DNA of 64,000 nucleotides from Gigantopelta aegis (Eukaryota; Mollusca; Gastropoda; Neomphalida; Peltospiridae). The stretch spans positions 6,011,093-6,075,092 of the forward strand of contig NC_054701.1 of assembly GCF_016097555.1 (NCBI RefSeq), in the 5' to 3' direction. Under the pieces are notes generated by a model. The model was given only the letters and a program-made list of their open reading frames with translations, was not told the origin of the DNA and ran no database searches. Shown in pieces: positions 1 through 21,615 of this stretch. Position 1 is the stretch's first letter. Every line of letters starts with the position of its first letter. Made by a program: the position numbers and the translations under genes.

Positions 1-178
1 TGTACAACAGTGCATGTTTAGGAGAATTTATTTTTTACATAAATATGTATATCTAACCTTCAAAACAATAAATTATCTGTTTTATAATTAACAAGTGGAT
101 AACGAAACTTATATATAACAATCATTTCATTCTATATATTTTTTCAATTAATTACAATAAGTGTTTTTTTAAAAATCA

Positions 179-564
179 TATACCGTAAATCCCTTAATAG
201 AGGCCTGACTTAAAAAGACTGGTACTTCGATTAGAAGCTGGGTCTCAGTATCGGAGCATCGCGATCAGATAAAGGCCTGCCTAACATAAAAGGCTGTTTA
301 TGCTATTGTAGCTTTGCCAGGTTAATACCACATTACACGTGTCATTTTTGTTGCATGGTGTCAAAAGGAGGAGTGGGCAGAGATGATTTTTTTTTCCCCC
401 CGAGAGGTAAGAGTTCTGAAACGTTTGGAAGCCCAAGATGACTTTACAACAAGGCTATGTTAAAAATTTTAATGAATAAAAAAGAAAGGAACCTGCTGTG
501 AATAGAAGCTGGGTCTCGGAGCATCACAAAAAGCCTAGACTTCTCTTTAAGGATTTACGGTATA
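179..564. mobile_element. MITE with 14-bp inverted ends (TATACCGTAAATCC)
   Basis: Left end 179-192 and right end 551-564 are perfect inverted copies and include a TA target. A related but diverged and interrupted copy lies at about 19180-20450. No coding capacity. Confidence 0.75.
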
Positions 565-565
565 A

Positions 566-937
566 AGAAAGAAAGAAATGTTTTATTTAACGACGCACTC
601 AACACATTTTTATTTACGGTTATATGGCGTCAGACATATGGTTAAGGACCACACAGATTTTGAGAGGAAACCCGCTACTCTTTTACGACAGACAGCAAGG
701 GATCTTTTATTTGCATTTCCTACAGGCAGGATAGCACAAACCATGGCCTTTGTTGAACCAGTTATGGATAACTGGTTGGTGCAAGTGGTTTACATCTACC
801 CACTGAGCCTTGCGGAGCACTCACTCAGGGTTTGGAGTCGGTATCTGGATTAAAAATCCCATGCCTCGACTGGGATCCGAACCCAGTACCTACCAGCCTG
901 TAGACCGATGGCCTGCCATGACGCCACCGAGGCCGGT
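566..937 (-). mobile_element. tRNA-derived SINE, full length, with target-site duplication
   Basis: On the minus strand it begins with ggcctcggtggcgtcatgg (tRNA-like A box), then a B-box gggttcggatccc, and ends gtcgttaaataaaacatttc with a ctttc tail. It is flanked by a 14-bp duplication with one mismatch (552-565 and 938-951) and sits inside the right end of the adjacent MITE, so it inserted after that element. Confidence 0.85.
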
Positions 938-951
938 GATTTACAGTATAA

Positions 952-1651
952 GTTATTAGTTCAGTAATTCCTGATTTTAAACCTGCCTCTTGTCACATTC
1001 TCTCTTGCTACACTTGTACTATGTCATTATTTATGAAACACCAAAAGCTTCTATGTTGAATGTTCTGATATATCACAGATATGAATGCTAAATCTTCATT
1101 GTCAAAGTGGAATCCACCACACAGCTGGACATCGTGCTACTACAGGCAACGTATCACATGACTGGAACAGCAAAATATTTTTGAGATGAAGGATCCTCAT
1201 TTGTTAGAAGTTTATATTCAAGATGGCAAAATCTGTCCCTGCAGAAAAACAATAATATTTTAGTAATTAGTGAATTATTGAGAATTTTTTTTTTATAAGT
1301 ATGCATGTGGAAACTGTAATATTACAAAGACTTGATGTATCAATTAATTTTTATTAAAATACATTTTTAAAAGCAAAACAGTAACAACTGGTTAATTTAT
1401 TTGAAGATAATAAAAAAAAGAATGTATAACGACACCACAGCACATTTGATTTTTAACATATGAATGCTCTACCACTAAGCTATATCTCACTGCATTAAAA
1501 GGATGAGATTAGGGACCTACCAGTCATTCAGTAAATTGTCACAACTTTGTGATCTCACAGTACAATGTACTAAGACATGTAAGGATGATGCGATGTTAAC
1601 AGAGCTAAGTAGTGAATTAGGCCTCGATTCTTTATCTTTTCACATTCTTGT
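952..1651. other. Intergenic, mostly unexplained
   Basis: AT-rich DNA without supported genes. A short SINE remnant on the minus strand is visible at about 1415-1490 (cgacaccacagcaca and a tRNA-like ctctaccactaagct). Confidence 0.5.
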
Positions 1652-2049
1652 CATGGGCGGATCCAAGGGGGGGGACCAGGGGGACGCGTCCCCCCAAAAA
1701 ATTGTTCAAGTGCCCTCAAAATGTCCAAGTGCCCTTTTTGTTTGTAGAATTTTTTTTTTTTTAAGTAAACAATAATTATATTGTAGATAAATGAAATCAA
1801 GATTTTCGTGTACATGCGCAAGCTTGCAGATATGTGTCTGTGTTATTGAGTCTCAATGGGGCCCCATTGAGGTTCTAACGCGAGTGACGCCAATTTACTT
1901 CATTATTGCTAGTATATTATGACGTAGAACTGTAGGAATTCATATTAATTGTAAATATCAAAACTTGTAGTAAGGTGCCCTTTTGACGAGTCAATGTGCC
2001 CTTCTTTTTTGGTCCCCCCCCCTAAAAATATTTCCTGGATCCGCCCATG
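1652..2049. mobile_element. Foldback-type MITE with ends CATGGGCGGATCCA
   Basis: Left end 1652-1665 and right end 2036-2049 are perfect inverted 14-mers, with G-rich and C-rich runs just inside, flanked by a cttgt direct repeat (1647-1651, 2050-2054). A shorter relative lies at 63229-63416. Confidence 0.8.
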
Positions 2050-2271
2050 CTTGTGAAGATAAATGTCAAATAATAACGCAGTATTAAACCACAATTATCT
2101 TCATTAGAAACTATACTGAGCTCTAATGAAAATGCACCTAATTTTCAGTCAATATTGCTATCGCATGTTTGAGATAGCTATAAAATAACAATAACCATAA
2201 CCTGTGTATACAATTTTTGAGTTATTTATTGCCTACAAGAAAACATCCAGTTATGCACAATTGCATCTTTC

Positions 2272-2820
2272 TATACTCTTCAAAAAAAGTAAGGGAACCT
2301 GAAATATTAATGTTGATAACAACTATTAAACTGAACATACGTTTTAACCACAAACATCCTAGTAAAGAACGTTCAGGTCTGTTTATCAACACACCGAAAC
2401 ACATTCCATAGTTTGCACGAAGATCACGCAGTTGCCCCATACACGTGCGTGGGGTGTCATTCTCGATTTTGACAATTTCCAGGAAGGTCGATTAATCACA
2501 GTGGAACATTATTTCTGTCAATCTTTTTCATTCTGTTGATCATACAGTTGTTATTGTTTTGTTTTTAGTCATTTTTGTTGTCTGAATTTGCATTTTACTA
2601 ATAAAAAAACATGTCAACTTTCAAATTTCACTTCTGACCCCATTCGTCCTTCAAGATCTTTGGTGATCATAAAACCTACTGTAATACTAAACTACCGGTT
2701 GTAATGTTTGCCCAATTAATTCACTATTATCATATAACCATTCCCCACAGCTAATATACCTTACAATTTTGGCAATTGTAAATTCTTATTAGAGTTCCCC
2801 TACTTTTTTGGAAGAGTATA
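2272..2820. mobile_element. Tc1-type MITE (TATACTCTTC ends)
   Basis: Inverted ends TATACTCTTCAAAAAAAGTA and its near-complement at 2795-2820 with a TA target. The outermost ten bases equal those of the Tc1-like element at 43.77 kb, so a related transposase could have moved it. No ORF of note. Confidence 0.75.
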
Positions 2821-2870
2821 TATTCTTTTTACAACTATAAATTTGACTGGTGTATTTTCAATAGAGTTAG

Positions 2871-3480
2871 TATATAGAGGTTATTACCAGAGTGTTTTTC
2901 GGTATCGTCAATATCATATATTAGGAATAAAAATTGTATTATGTGAGCCTCTGGCGAGCATAATACATTATTTTTATTCCTAATATATGATACTGATGAT
3001 ACCGAAATACACGAGGGTAATAATCTCTTTATCATATAAGCTCAAGCTTAATACAACAGGTTTTTGTAAACTGTACACGCAACTTTAATTCCAGTCCGCC
3101 ATTACTAGATATTCAAATGACGTAAGAATATGTGGCGCAGTGTATTTTTGAATGGAAATGACGTCAAACTCTAATGACGTCATTTTGGATGTCCTTACAT
3201 CAAAATAAAGTTATGCCTAACATTTTTTGTTTTCTGAACGCTGGACAGCTTTCAGTGTCAAATTGCCATTGAAATGTTTTTATTTGATGACTATGAATGC
3301 ATACATCAATCATGGAGTGTCACCCAAGTACATTTGCTTAAATGTCAATAAACCTAGCGCCGAGACCTCGACTAATTTACATCTAATTTGCAAAGTTATC
3401 AAATTCTTAAAGTATATGATGTGAAAAATATCCCATACTTTGATTGCACTGAAAATGTAAGATATTATATGATAAACTTT
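2871..3480. repeat. Dispersed element with a terminal 150-bp hairpin, copy 1
   Basis: Shares about 600 bp with 40471-41050. The first 150 bp (2877-3027) form a near-perfect palindrome with arms of about 70 nt. No transposase frame is seen; family not recognised. Confidence 0.7.
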
Positions 3481-3679
3481 CTAATTACCATAAGATAATT
3501 ATACCTTAATATTGCATTAGTTTTATACTTGGAAACATTGTGCCAAATTCAGGATGTTGATTGATTTAAGTATCCACAGTTAACCATTGTGATAAACACC
3601 TTCCACAACTTATCAGGTAATCTTGACAGAATTAGAATGTACTGTTGTAAAAGATAGCTAGCATAAAGCGTACAAGATT

Positions 3680-3945
3680 GGGAAGGGGGTTCAAATTTGG
3701 CCCAAAATACAGATTTTCAGGCAAAATGTGTTAACCTGAGGCCTTTTTACCATGTACTGTATTTCCATAATTCTACAAACAAAATTACTTTTAATCCATG
3801 TAAAAATGCATAGTGATTCATTTGCAACCCTGTATAGCTTTTTGGTAGTAATGCTAATTAATGAAAATAATGTTATCGAGATACAGGCATTTTCGTTTAA
3901 TTTGGGCAAAAATAAGCCTCCCCCACCCAAATGGGAGCCTGTAAG
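3680..3945. repeat. Dispersed repeat, copy 1 of 2
   Basis: Clearly related to 49905-50190 (shared blocks such as catgtaaaaatgcat, gattcatttgcaaccct and ggcattttcgtttaat). Both ends carry a tttgggcaaaa-like motif in opposite senses, suggesting a MITE. No coding. Confidence 0.6.
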
Positions 3946-4457
3946 CAGAAAACAAGAAGATAATAAGATTTCATCATTGCCATCTTATTGTAACAAAAGT
4001 ATCAAATAGTTTGCATTCATTTTTAAGGACATCCAACATGAAAGATATATCTGCAAGACGTGTCAAAGGCAGGGTTTCTGCCAGAGGGTACAGAGGATCA
4101 AATTACATTCCGGTACCTTAAAATCTTGGAAAGGTTATAGTAAAGGAAGTGCTGTTTAAAATTGTCAAAGTACATTAAACGCTGTGTCCAATTTCAAAAG
4201 ATTTCAAACCCAGAACCACCCAGTAGGGGCACTTATGGTCCATTTTGTTTTCTGGCAGAAGCCTAAAAAGTAATTCCAATTACAATTTTAGTATGGTCTA
4301 CTCGTTATTCGACCCATCTGATGATCACTGGTATATCATCTAGAAAAGTGTACATATATAAAAACAAGAAGTGTTGATTGGTTGGATTCAAACCTGCTAC
4401 ACCAAATTCCTTGTTGCTGTCTGGCAGCAGGCCTCTCTATCATTGGACTAAGTATAT

Positions 4458-14609
<10,152 letters not shown>

Positions 14610-14949
14610 ACTTATCCATTAGTGTGCAAATCAATTATATTTAACAAGAAACATTCATCAACCTGTAGAAAACAATAGCTTAAAATTAATATTAACATAA
14701 TCTGCAAAATGTTCAACTGGTGCAATAGGTATTATATTGACAGATATTGTTTTAAATATAGTTTTTTTCCAACATTCCTTTGGTTTGTGGAGATTATAAA
14801 GTTGTAAAACAATAATTATTTAGAAATATATCTTAAATCTGTGATATTGCATCACTATATTACAACATCACTTACATATTAATGCAAAATGCAAACACAA
14901 CCAGTTTTAATGAACTCATGTTTTATTTATCAGTGGTTACCATCAAACG

Positions 14950-15100
14950 TTTTCATTCTCGGAACCGAACATACGGGTACTTCGACCCCTGGCCGCCATT
15001 GTTTATCACGTGACGCGGTGAAGCTTCTCCTTAGTTACGTATGGTTTGATAGTGAAATGAGGCAACTTTGGTCAATCATTTACAACAGTTAACGGTCACG
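14950..15100. promoter_or_regulatory. Possible promoter region between HEMK1 and the THAP fragment
   Basis: CpG-containing sequence about 350 bp upstream of the HEMK1 ATG. It contains gccgccatt (a YY1-like core) at about 14992 and cacgtgac (an E-box of the USF/CLEAR type) at about 15008. It lies on the side shared by HEMK1 and the plus-strand gene pair. Assignment as promoter is inference from position and motif content. Confidence 0.35.
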
Positions 15101-15310
15101 ATGTCTAACACATGTTGTGCAGTTGGCTGCATAAACCATAACATGATGTTAAAAAAAATATCGTTTTACAAATTTCCAAAAGAAGAGACTAGGCGCCGCT
15201 TGTGGGTAGGGTCATTAAAACGACAAACCTGATGGAATTCCATGGCTTCCCTCACAGAATGTGACTACGTTGACTTTAATGTTGTTGCTTGTTGACACCA
15301 GCAGAGATTA
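15101..15310 (+). pseudogene. Broken THAP zinc-finger domain
   Basis: The frame from ATG 15101 reads CCAVGCINHN, ISFYKFPKEE and LWVGSLKR, the C2CH THAP pattern with its FYKFP and Trp signatures, then stops at 15230. The shifted frame continues DGIPWLPSQN, which fits the next THAP segment, so one frameshift lies near 15222. The CSxHF part is only vaguely visible after it. It could be a decayed host THAP gene or a remnant of a P-element-like transposon; no further transposase sequence was recognised downstream. Confidence 0.6.
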
Positions 15311-15792
15311 ATTTAGCAAACAAAATTGTTAAAGCATGTACTGTAAATAAAATACACAATTCCATCGTCTTCCATGAAAACCCCCCAACAAAACGATTCA
15401 TCCAGTTCTTGAATAAAGTGTATATTCCTTTATCATTAAATTTGTGTGGTCTTTATATTTCATTTAATCTTAGTTGCTTGGATATTATCTATACTTGTAT
15501 TTATTTTGCCATACCACAGCTACTACATCTTATATATTTATTTTTTAATTTTAAAATAAGTTTATACTGCTAAATTACACACGTATAATAATTATAATAT
15601 AGGCCTAAATTCTTGTTTAAACTTTTTTTTTTTTTTGGCAAATGTGTCTGTAGCAGGCCTGCAGTAAGAAAATATAGGTCGTTTCCCACCCCACCCCACC
15701 CTTCTCTCTCTCCGTGTGTTAGTATTTACTTTGGTGCAGAGGGTAAATAATGTGTGTGTGCCTTTGTTTCAGTATATATATATATATATATG

Positions 15793-16066
15793 CCAAATTT
15801 CTAGGGAAATCACTAATGTGTGTGTGTGTGTGTGTGTATATATATCTATATATGTATATGTATACATATACATACATACAATATATATATATATATATAT
15901 ATATAGATATAGATAGATAGATAGATGGATGGATACATACATACATACATACATACATACATACATACATACATACATACATACATACATACATACATTA
16001 TACATACATACATACATACATACATACACACACATACACATTAGTGATTTCCCTAGAAATTTGTCA
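15793..16066. repeat. Large inverted repeat with a microsatellite loop
   Basis: Arms caaatttctagggaaatcac (from 15794) and its complement gtgatttccctagaaatttg (ending 16064) enclose TG, TA, GATA and CATA repeats (CATA tract about 15934-16030). Confidence 0.8.
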
Positions 16067-16388
16067 AGGCATTGTAGACCAAACACTTTTGGGGCATTTT
16101 CAGCATTTTCGGGCCCCTTTTTTCATTAAAAATACACAAAAATTAATTGAAATAAACATTAATGTAATTTATGTGCTTGCTTTAATAAATGAATGGCAAA
16201 AAATGTAAAAGGCATATTTTATTAATTAATAATACCTTTTTGGGTGTTTTATAAAGGCAATTTTAGAATTAATTAGTGAAAAAGGCTTATTTAATCTCAG
16301 AGCAGCATGGTGCTGATTAAGGGAAGATGGTGCTAAGACTATTGAGGCATGATGCTGCACCGTGCTAAAACAAGCTAGGGAAAACACT
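16043..16388. mobile_element. MITE with ends AGTG-TTTCCCTAG
   Basis: Left end agtgatttccctag (16043) and right end ctagggaaaacact (to 16388) are inverted with two mismatches. The inverted partial end at 15795-15815 is part of the large palindrome. Confidence 0.65.
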
Positions 16389-18124
16389 ACACATACATAA
16401 ATCTAAAAATACATAAAAATCTATTCTATTCAATGTAATTTGGTGGTTGTGGTACATTTGTAAATTTTACTTGTTCAAGTTAGAGGACTTACCTTTTTAC
16501 ATATATATGTAGTTTCATGGTATTCTACAGTTCAGTGTGTTTGTGTGTGTGTGTTTGTGTGTGTAATCTGCTTTAGAAATTACCTGCAATAAAATGAATG
16601 GTCAACTGCCATATCTGATATTTGTTTTCCATTTTGAAAACACTATTTGACATGGAGAATATAGCATTTAACTATCTCATTCATATATTTTCCTTGAATA
16701 TGCTACATAAGTGCATCTACATGAGGTAATTTAACCCGGGTTAAAAGCAACTTAGGTTAAATATGTGTAGTCTAGTAGAAAGCATACCGATATAGATCAG
16801 TTTATTAACAACCATGATATTTGCCTCCTTTCTCCAGCTGTATACTATTAAAAATTAGTTTTGTAGATATTACTTAAATTGAACTGCAATAACAATTCCA
16901 ATACAGCACAAGACTGAACAAGAAAATATCTGCAATATCCATTGTGACTAGATATAAAACACCAATATTATACATATATATATATTAACCATTATTTACT
17001 CAGGTAAGTTTTTGTGTTTTATTACTAAATATACCAGGTTAAACCCTATTATTAAAACATTTGCATGTTTGTTCGACGAGGTAACACTTATGTTTTATTA
17101 GGTTGTAGACCTCGACATGAAAATAACTGAGGGAACTGATTATTTGCTCCCTAATGTAGTTTATGGGAGGCAATTTAAAATATTACCATATTGATACTAC
17201 ATGTATATAAATTCACATGCCAAAGGAAACTATATATTATTCTCCTTGAAACTAATCTCAGGTGTGATGGGTAAGTAGAGAGAGATATTGCTCCCCCTAG
17301 ATGTCTAGGTCTGAGGATGGCTATATTTTAATATTGCTATTTTTTGTTGCCTGCATTCAAGCGGTAAGGAAGGGCAACATCATGTGGTAATTTTGCAATC
17401 TGTAAAAACAAAAGCATTTCATTATTTCAAGAAACTGTATTTTGTTTTAAGAATAAAAGAATGTATTCAGTGGAACATTATACTGTGCCAATACATCTAT
17501 ATAATAAGATATGACAATAATACTATTGTAATTTTGAACTTGTAAAGTAACAACTTTGCCATTGTTTAATTATTACATATTATTTGGAAATAAAATAATT
17601 ATTAAATCATAAAAATAATTAACTTAATCATGCATACAAATTTTATTATAAATACAAATTATATATTTTGTAGCCCACATCATAATTATTATATTAATAA
17701 TTATCTTATCATTTCAAAATTGTTAAAATTTATAATTAACATTACCTGAAAATTGCATCAACAAAAATTATATTCTGCCCAACCTGCCCTGTCCCCTCGA
17801 CATTCAAAGTACACGGAAACACATCGGTACTAAATATAGATTATACTATTTCAGATTCCCATTGTTCGTTTCTCTTATATGGCAACCTAAGCTGTTATAA
17901 TACACATAAGACGTATTGCAACTATGTGTTAGCTACAGAAAATAAATGACAATATGTAAGGCATGTAAAAAGTGAATATGATAACTTTATTCTATGTAAA
18001 CCAGTAATCACTTAGGCTTTGCTTCACCCACAAAGACCCGGATGATCGGTAACTAGGCCGTGTGACGTCACGCCGGTTCCGAGAATAGAACAAACATGTA
18101 AGACAAAACATTGGAATAGCTTCT
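16389..18124. other. AT-rich intergenic DNA, nothing recognised
   Basis: No supported exon, transposon end or array. A CpG-bearing patch at 18035-18090 includes the CRE octamer tgacgtca (18064-18071) and could be regulatory. Confidence 0.4.
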
Positions 18125-18125
18125 A

Positions 18126-18545
18126 AGGTCGACGACAGTCACTTTTCGCACCCTTGTTTTGGCTTCATACAAAATAAATATAACATATCTTACCGTAATT
18201 TCATTTGAGATCCATATTTTGAAAAAGGTACAGTTTTGGAAAGAGTTCCGTATTTTCCCCACTACTACAAATGACGTAGTGCTAGGCCTGGATTTGAACT
18301 CAAACATTATGTTGGTTTTATAGTCTAACAAATTGTTTTAAAAGATATTTTATACAACTATCGCTAACCCTAACCCTAACCTTAAACTAATTCTAACAAA
18401 TATTTATTTAAAATCGTTATTGGAAAAATAAGGAACTCATGCCGTCAAATATATAATATCAAATTTTTTATCGTTGGATATGCTATATGTATTGCGTACG
18501 ATACGAAGCCAAAACAAGGATCCGAAAAGTGACTGTCGTCGACCT
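18126..18545. mobile_element. MITE with 45-bp inverted ends and TA target
   Basis: TA/AGGTCGACGACAGTCACTTT at the left (from 18126) and its near-perfect complement ending 18545, then TA. The interior contains three telomere-like ccctaa units at about 18364-18385. Confidence 0.85.
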
Positions 18546-19179
18546 TAATGGTCCTACTTAATAATGGGAGGAAACTGAAACAAAAGAAAACTCACGCTAT
18601 TTGATACTGAAGTCTGAAAAGTTGTTCTGTATTGTCATTAGACATAGTTTCATAAATAGTTATCATGTGCAAAACAACAATAAAAAGATTTAGAGCATTA
18701 TTAAATGATTTAAACACCAAAATCAAAATCAAAATCGCTCACACAACCAAAAAGCAGACAACCGGAAGTTAACAAATTTCATACGTTTGTTACGCACTAC
18801 ATCAAACCATTTACAGACGACAAGGTGACAGTACATTAATGATTGGCTTGGATGTGTCTGCTATTTTGTAAGTTTAAACGGATAATTTCCAATATCTATG
18901 CATTTGGCATTATCAATACTGCTACTTCTATGCATCATACTGTAAATCTGAAATGTCTTCAGCTTGTCCCATTACCTATACATACATGTAGGTGAAGTTA
19001 AATATGTCGATGGTGTTAGCTTAACGTGTCGTATTCAACGGTATTGTCGTGGTATAAGAGTACTCGAAATCATCTGCATTAGTCAGGTTCCCAAAATATT
19101 AAATTAAGATTAACATCACTAAAGGCCTTTTATGGTAGGAGCTTCCTTTGACACTGTCCGTGAAATCTAATTTAAAATG

Positions 19180-20450
19180 TGTGTCATAAAGGCTTGCATA
19201 GAGGCCTGCCTTGAATAGAGGCATGCATTACATAAACTAGATGAAAGACCTGTTTATGTTAAATATTGTAGCTTTGTGATGTTAATGAACATGTTATTAT
19301 CATCAGTCTCGTTGCATGCAGGGTATGACAAATTTTTTAAAAAGTCACTAACCTCAGAGCTAGTGGTTTTGTAAATTCCACTAGCCCACTAAAATAAAGC
19401 ACTAGCACAAATTTCTGATGTTACAACACACTTTATATAGGCTGAAAAACAATGTTTCAAGGAACCCAACCACAACAAACTCTTCTTTCTAACCACCCAA
19501 AACAAAGAATTCAATGCACCAGGAACAGTGATGTCAGTGGCTCAAATAGCATACAAGGTAATATATGCAATCAGACAGATATCAACAAATATATTGGCAA
19601 GATTTAACTCGTTAATTGATAGACAAAAAAAAGGACAAAACCGTATTATCTTGTACAGATGTGAAATGTTATCCAAACTGCTATGCACATTAAACAGGTC
19701 AAGCCGGCCCTGATTGCCAACATCCCTATCGCAAGTAAGTGAGGCATTAAATTAGAAGACAATAGATAAATAAGACAAACAGTAATTCTAAACATGACTG
19801 GGTTTGTACTTCAATTATACTAGCCTGTTAGTTAATTGGGACGGTCCATTCACACCTTTGTTACCTTGTTGACATGTGCAAGATTTTACTAACATGTGAC
19901 TTGTACAACCAATCAAAACACGTTTTATTAAGGTTGTTTCCTGTCCATGAAATGAAAAGAAAACAGTCTGTATCGTGTGTATTGTTGTAATTGACGATGT
20001 AGAAACTTCTTGGTACTGCAGTTTATTGAAATCTAGTTCAAGTTGAATATTAATATATACTTACTGATTTGTTGACATTATGCAATGACCAATGTTAGAA
20101 TAACATTTATCAAAAATACGTCAGTGGAGAAAAAACATCGTGAGCTAGCTTTTTTTTTTTTTTTTTTAAGCCACTAGCCCATCAGGCTACTGGTTTTGTA
20201 TTTGTCACTAACCCTGAGTTAAAAAGCACTAGCCCTGGGCATTGGGCTAGAGGATTTGTCGAACTGTTTGCATAGAGAGAACAACGAGTAAGGTGAAGGA
20301 TTTTTTTTAATGTTCAGTTGGGTAAAAGGTTTCCACAGGTACCAACAAGTTTTGAAGCCTGTATCAGAATACGATGTTAGAAAACTTTGACTGAAAATCC
20401 CCATAGAAGCCTGTTTTGAATAGTAGCCAGGTCTCAAAACATCACAGAAA
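19180..20450. mobile_element. Diverged MITE copy interrupted by a second element
   Basis: Left and right portions match the interior of the 179-564 MITE (gctttg-gatgttaat block; gaagcctg...gtctc...catcacag block). Between about 19340 and 20260 sits an insertion bounded by inverted cactagccc/gggctagtg-type ends. Confidence 0.5.
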
Positions 20451-21111
20451 TAATAGATGGGTACCAGTCTCTGATGGTATCAAATGGATGCCATGTTTCT
20501 TAATAATTAGCTACGGGGAAATAAGTCATAACTCATAAAAATTTACAAAATATATGTAAATAGTATGAAGTTAAATGAAACCTACACCAAACATTTTGCT
20601 CATTCCGTTAAAATGTTTTGTCAGCATTTGGTTCATGCTGTCAAAATAGGCAAGTTATGCCATTCCACAAAACTGTAAAACAACAAGTTCAGTTGTTAAT
20701 AGTGGCTAGTGCATAGGACGTGCAAGCCAAGATCATTGGGTTCAAACCTCAGCATATACATCTGTGTGCTGCTGTAGTAAAAACTACCTTTGGTTTAGAT
20801 GACAGTGCCAAAGGATTGTCCTTCTGTTTTGTGAGACATTATGGATCTTATTATTCACATGTGAGGTTTTTACTCTGGTTCTGTCCTATATAAAAACCTA
20901 CCAGTAATACTAATAGCTGCTAGCTGATGAAAACAACGTGCAAGGTGGTTGAAAACAAAATTAGTTTCCTTTCTTTATCAAGATTAAGAACACATTGTTT
21001 TCATTCAGATATCAAAATTAAACAAACATTCCTTATTTTCTTTTTCAAAATTAGACAAACATTATATATCTGTTTAAAGTTAGTTTTAAACTTCTTTATT
21101 TTTCATTGCAG

Positions 21112-21290
21112 AGCCTTCTCCAACAGCAGTGGTCCATGTATCTCCAGTTTTCCCCCCTTCAATTAATAAGAGGATTAAAAAGATCAAAATTCATGTGTAG
21201 TGTAGCTTAGTATGCAGGAATACCTGTGACAGTTTTGGTGGTATTTTACCTTCCAGAAATAAGAAGTTATACTTTTAGAAATGTGAAGCT

Positions 21291-21325
<35 letters not shown>
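21112..21325 (+). other. Unassigned exon-like segment followed by a poly(A) run
   Basis: A strong acceptor (pyrimidine tract, ttgcag ending 21111) precedes an open stretch that reads PSPTAVVHVSPVFPPSINKR, then IKKIKIHV and a stop at 21198-21200. About 95 bp later there is a run of roughly 29 A. It could be a terminal exon of an unseen plus-strand gene, a non-coding exon of the C3orf18-like gene, or the 3' end of a retroposed sequence. No homologue is recognised. Confidence 0.3.
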
Positions 21326-21327
<2 letters not shown>

Positions 21328-21462
21328 AAAAATTACACATACCACAAACAATCAGTGAAAAGTACTGAGTGTGTGTTTCCACTTTGCATCGTAAATGGTT
21401 TGAAATAGCTGGATGTCAGAGAGTGTTTGTTCCAAGCCAGTTACCGTGGTACAGCTAACAAG

Positions 21463-21615
21463 ATGGTTTCTGGCTTCAATACCAGTAGTAATATTGACAA
21501 TACAACCAATGTCAATTTGGATCTGCCTGATGCGGGAATGTCGTCCAATCAAGTTCTCATCTATGTCCTTGTACCCATTGGTTCCATCATCTTCATTGTG
21601 CTCATCATAATTCTG
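21463..21615 (+). CDS. C3orf18-like exon 1 (N-terminus and most of the membrane segment)
   Basis: 51 codons from ATG to a phase-0 gtacag donor at 21616. Reading through the donor would add QFLMAIA and stop, so an unspliced product would lack the cytoplasmic tail. Confidence 0.83.

Noticed and set aside
566-937. tRNA gene
   Set aside because: A and B boxes are present but continue into a SINE body; no tRNA cloverleaf or 3' end.
15101-15310. Functional THAP gene
   Set aside because: The domain is interrupted by a stop and frame change before the CSxHF part, and no downstream exon was found.
18364-18385. Telomere or chromosome end
   Set aside because: Only about three ccctaa units inside a MITE; likewise gggttaggg near 62055 inside a foldback element.
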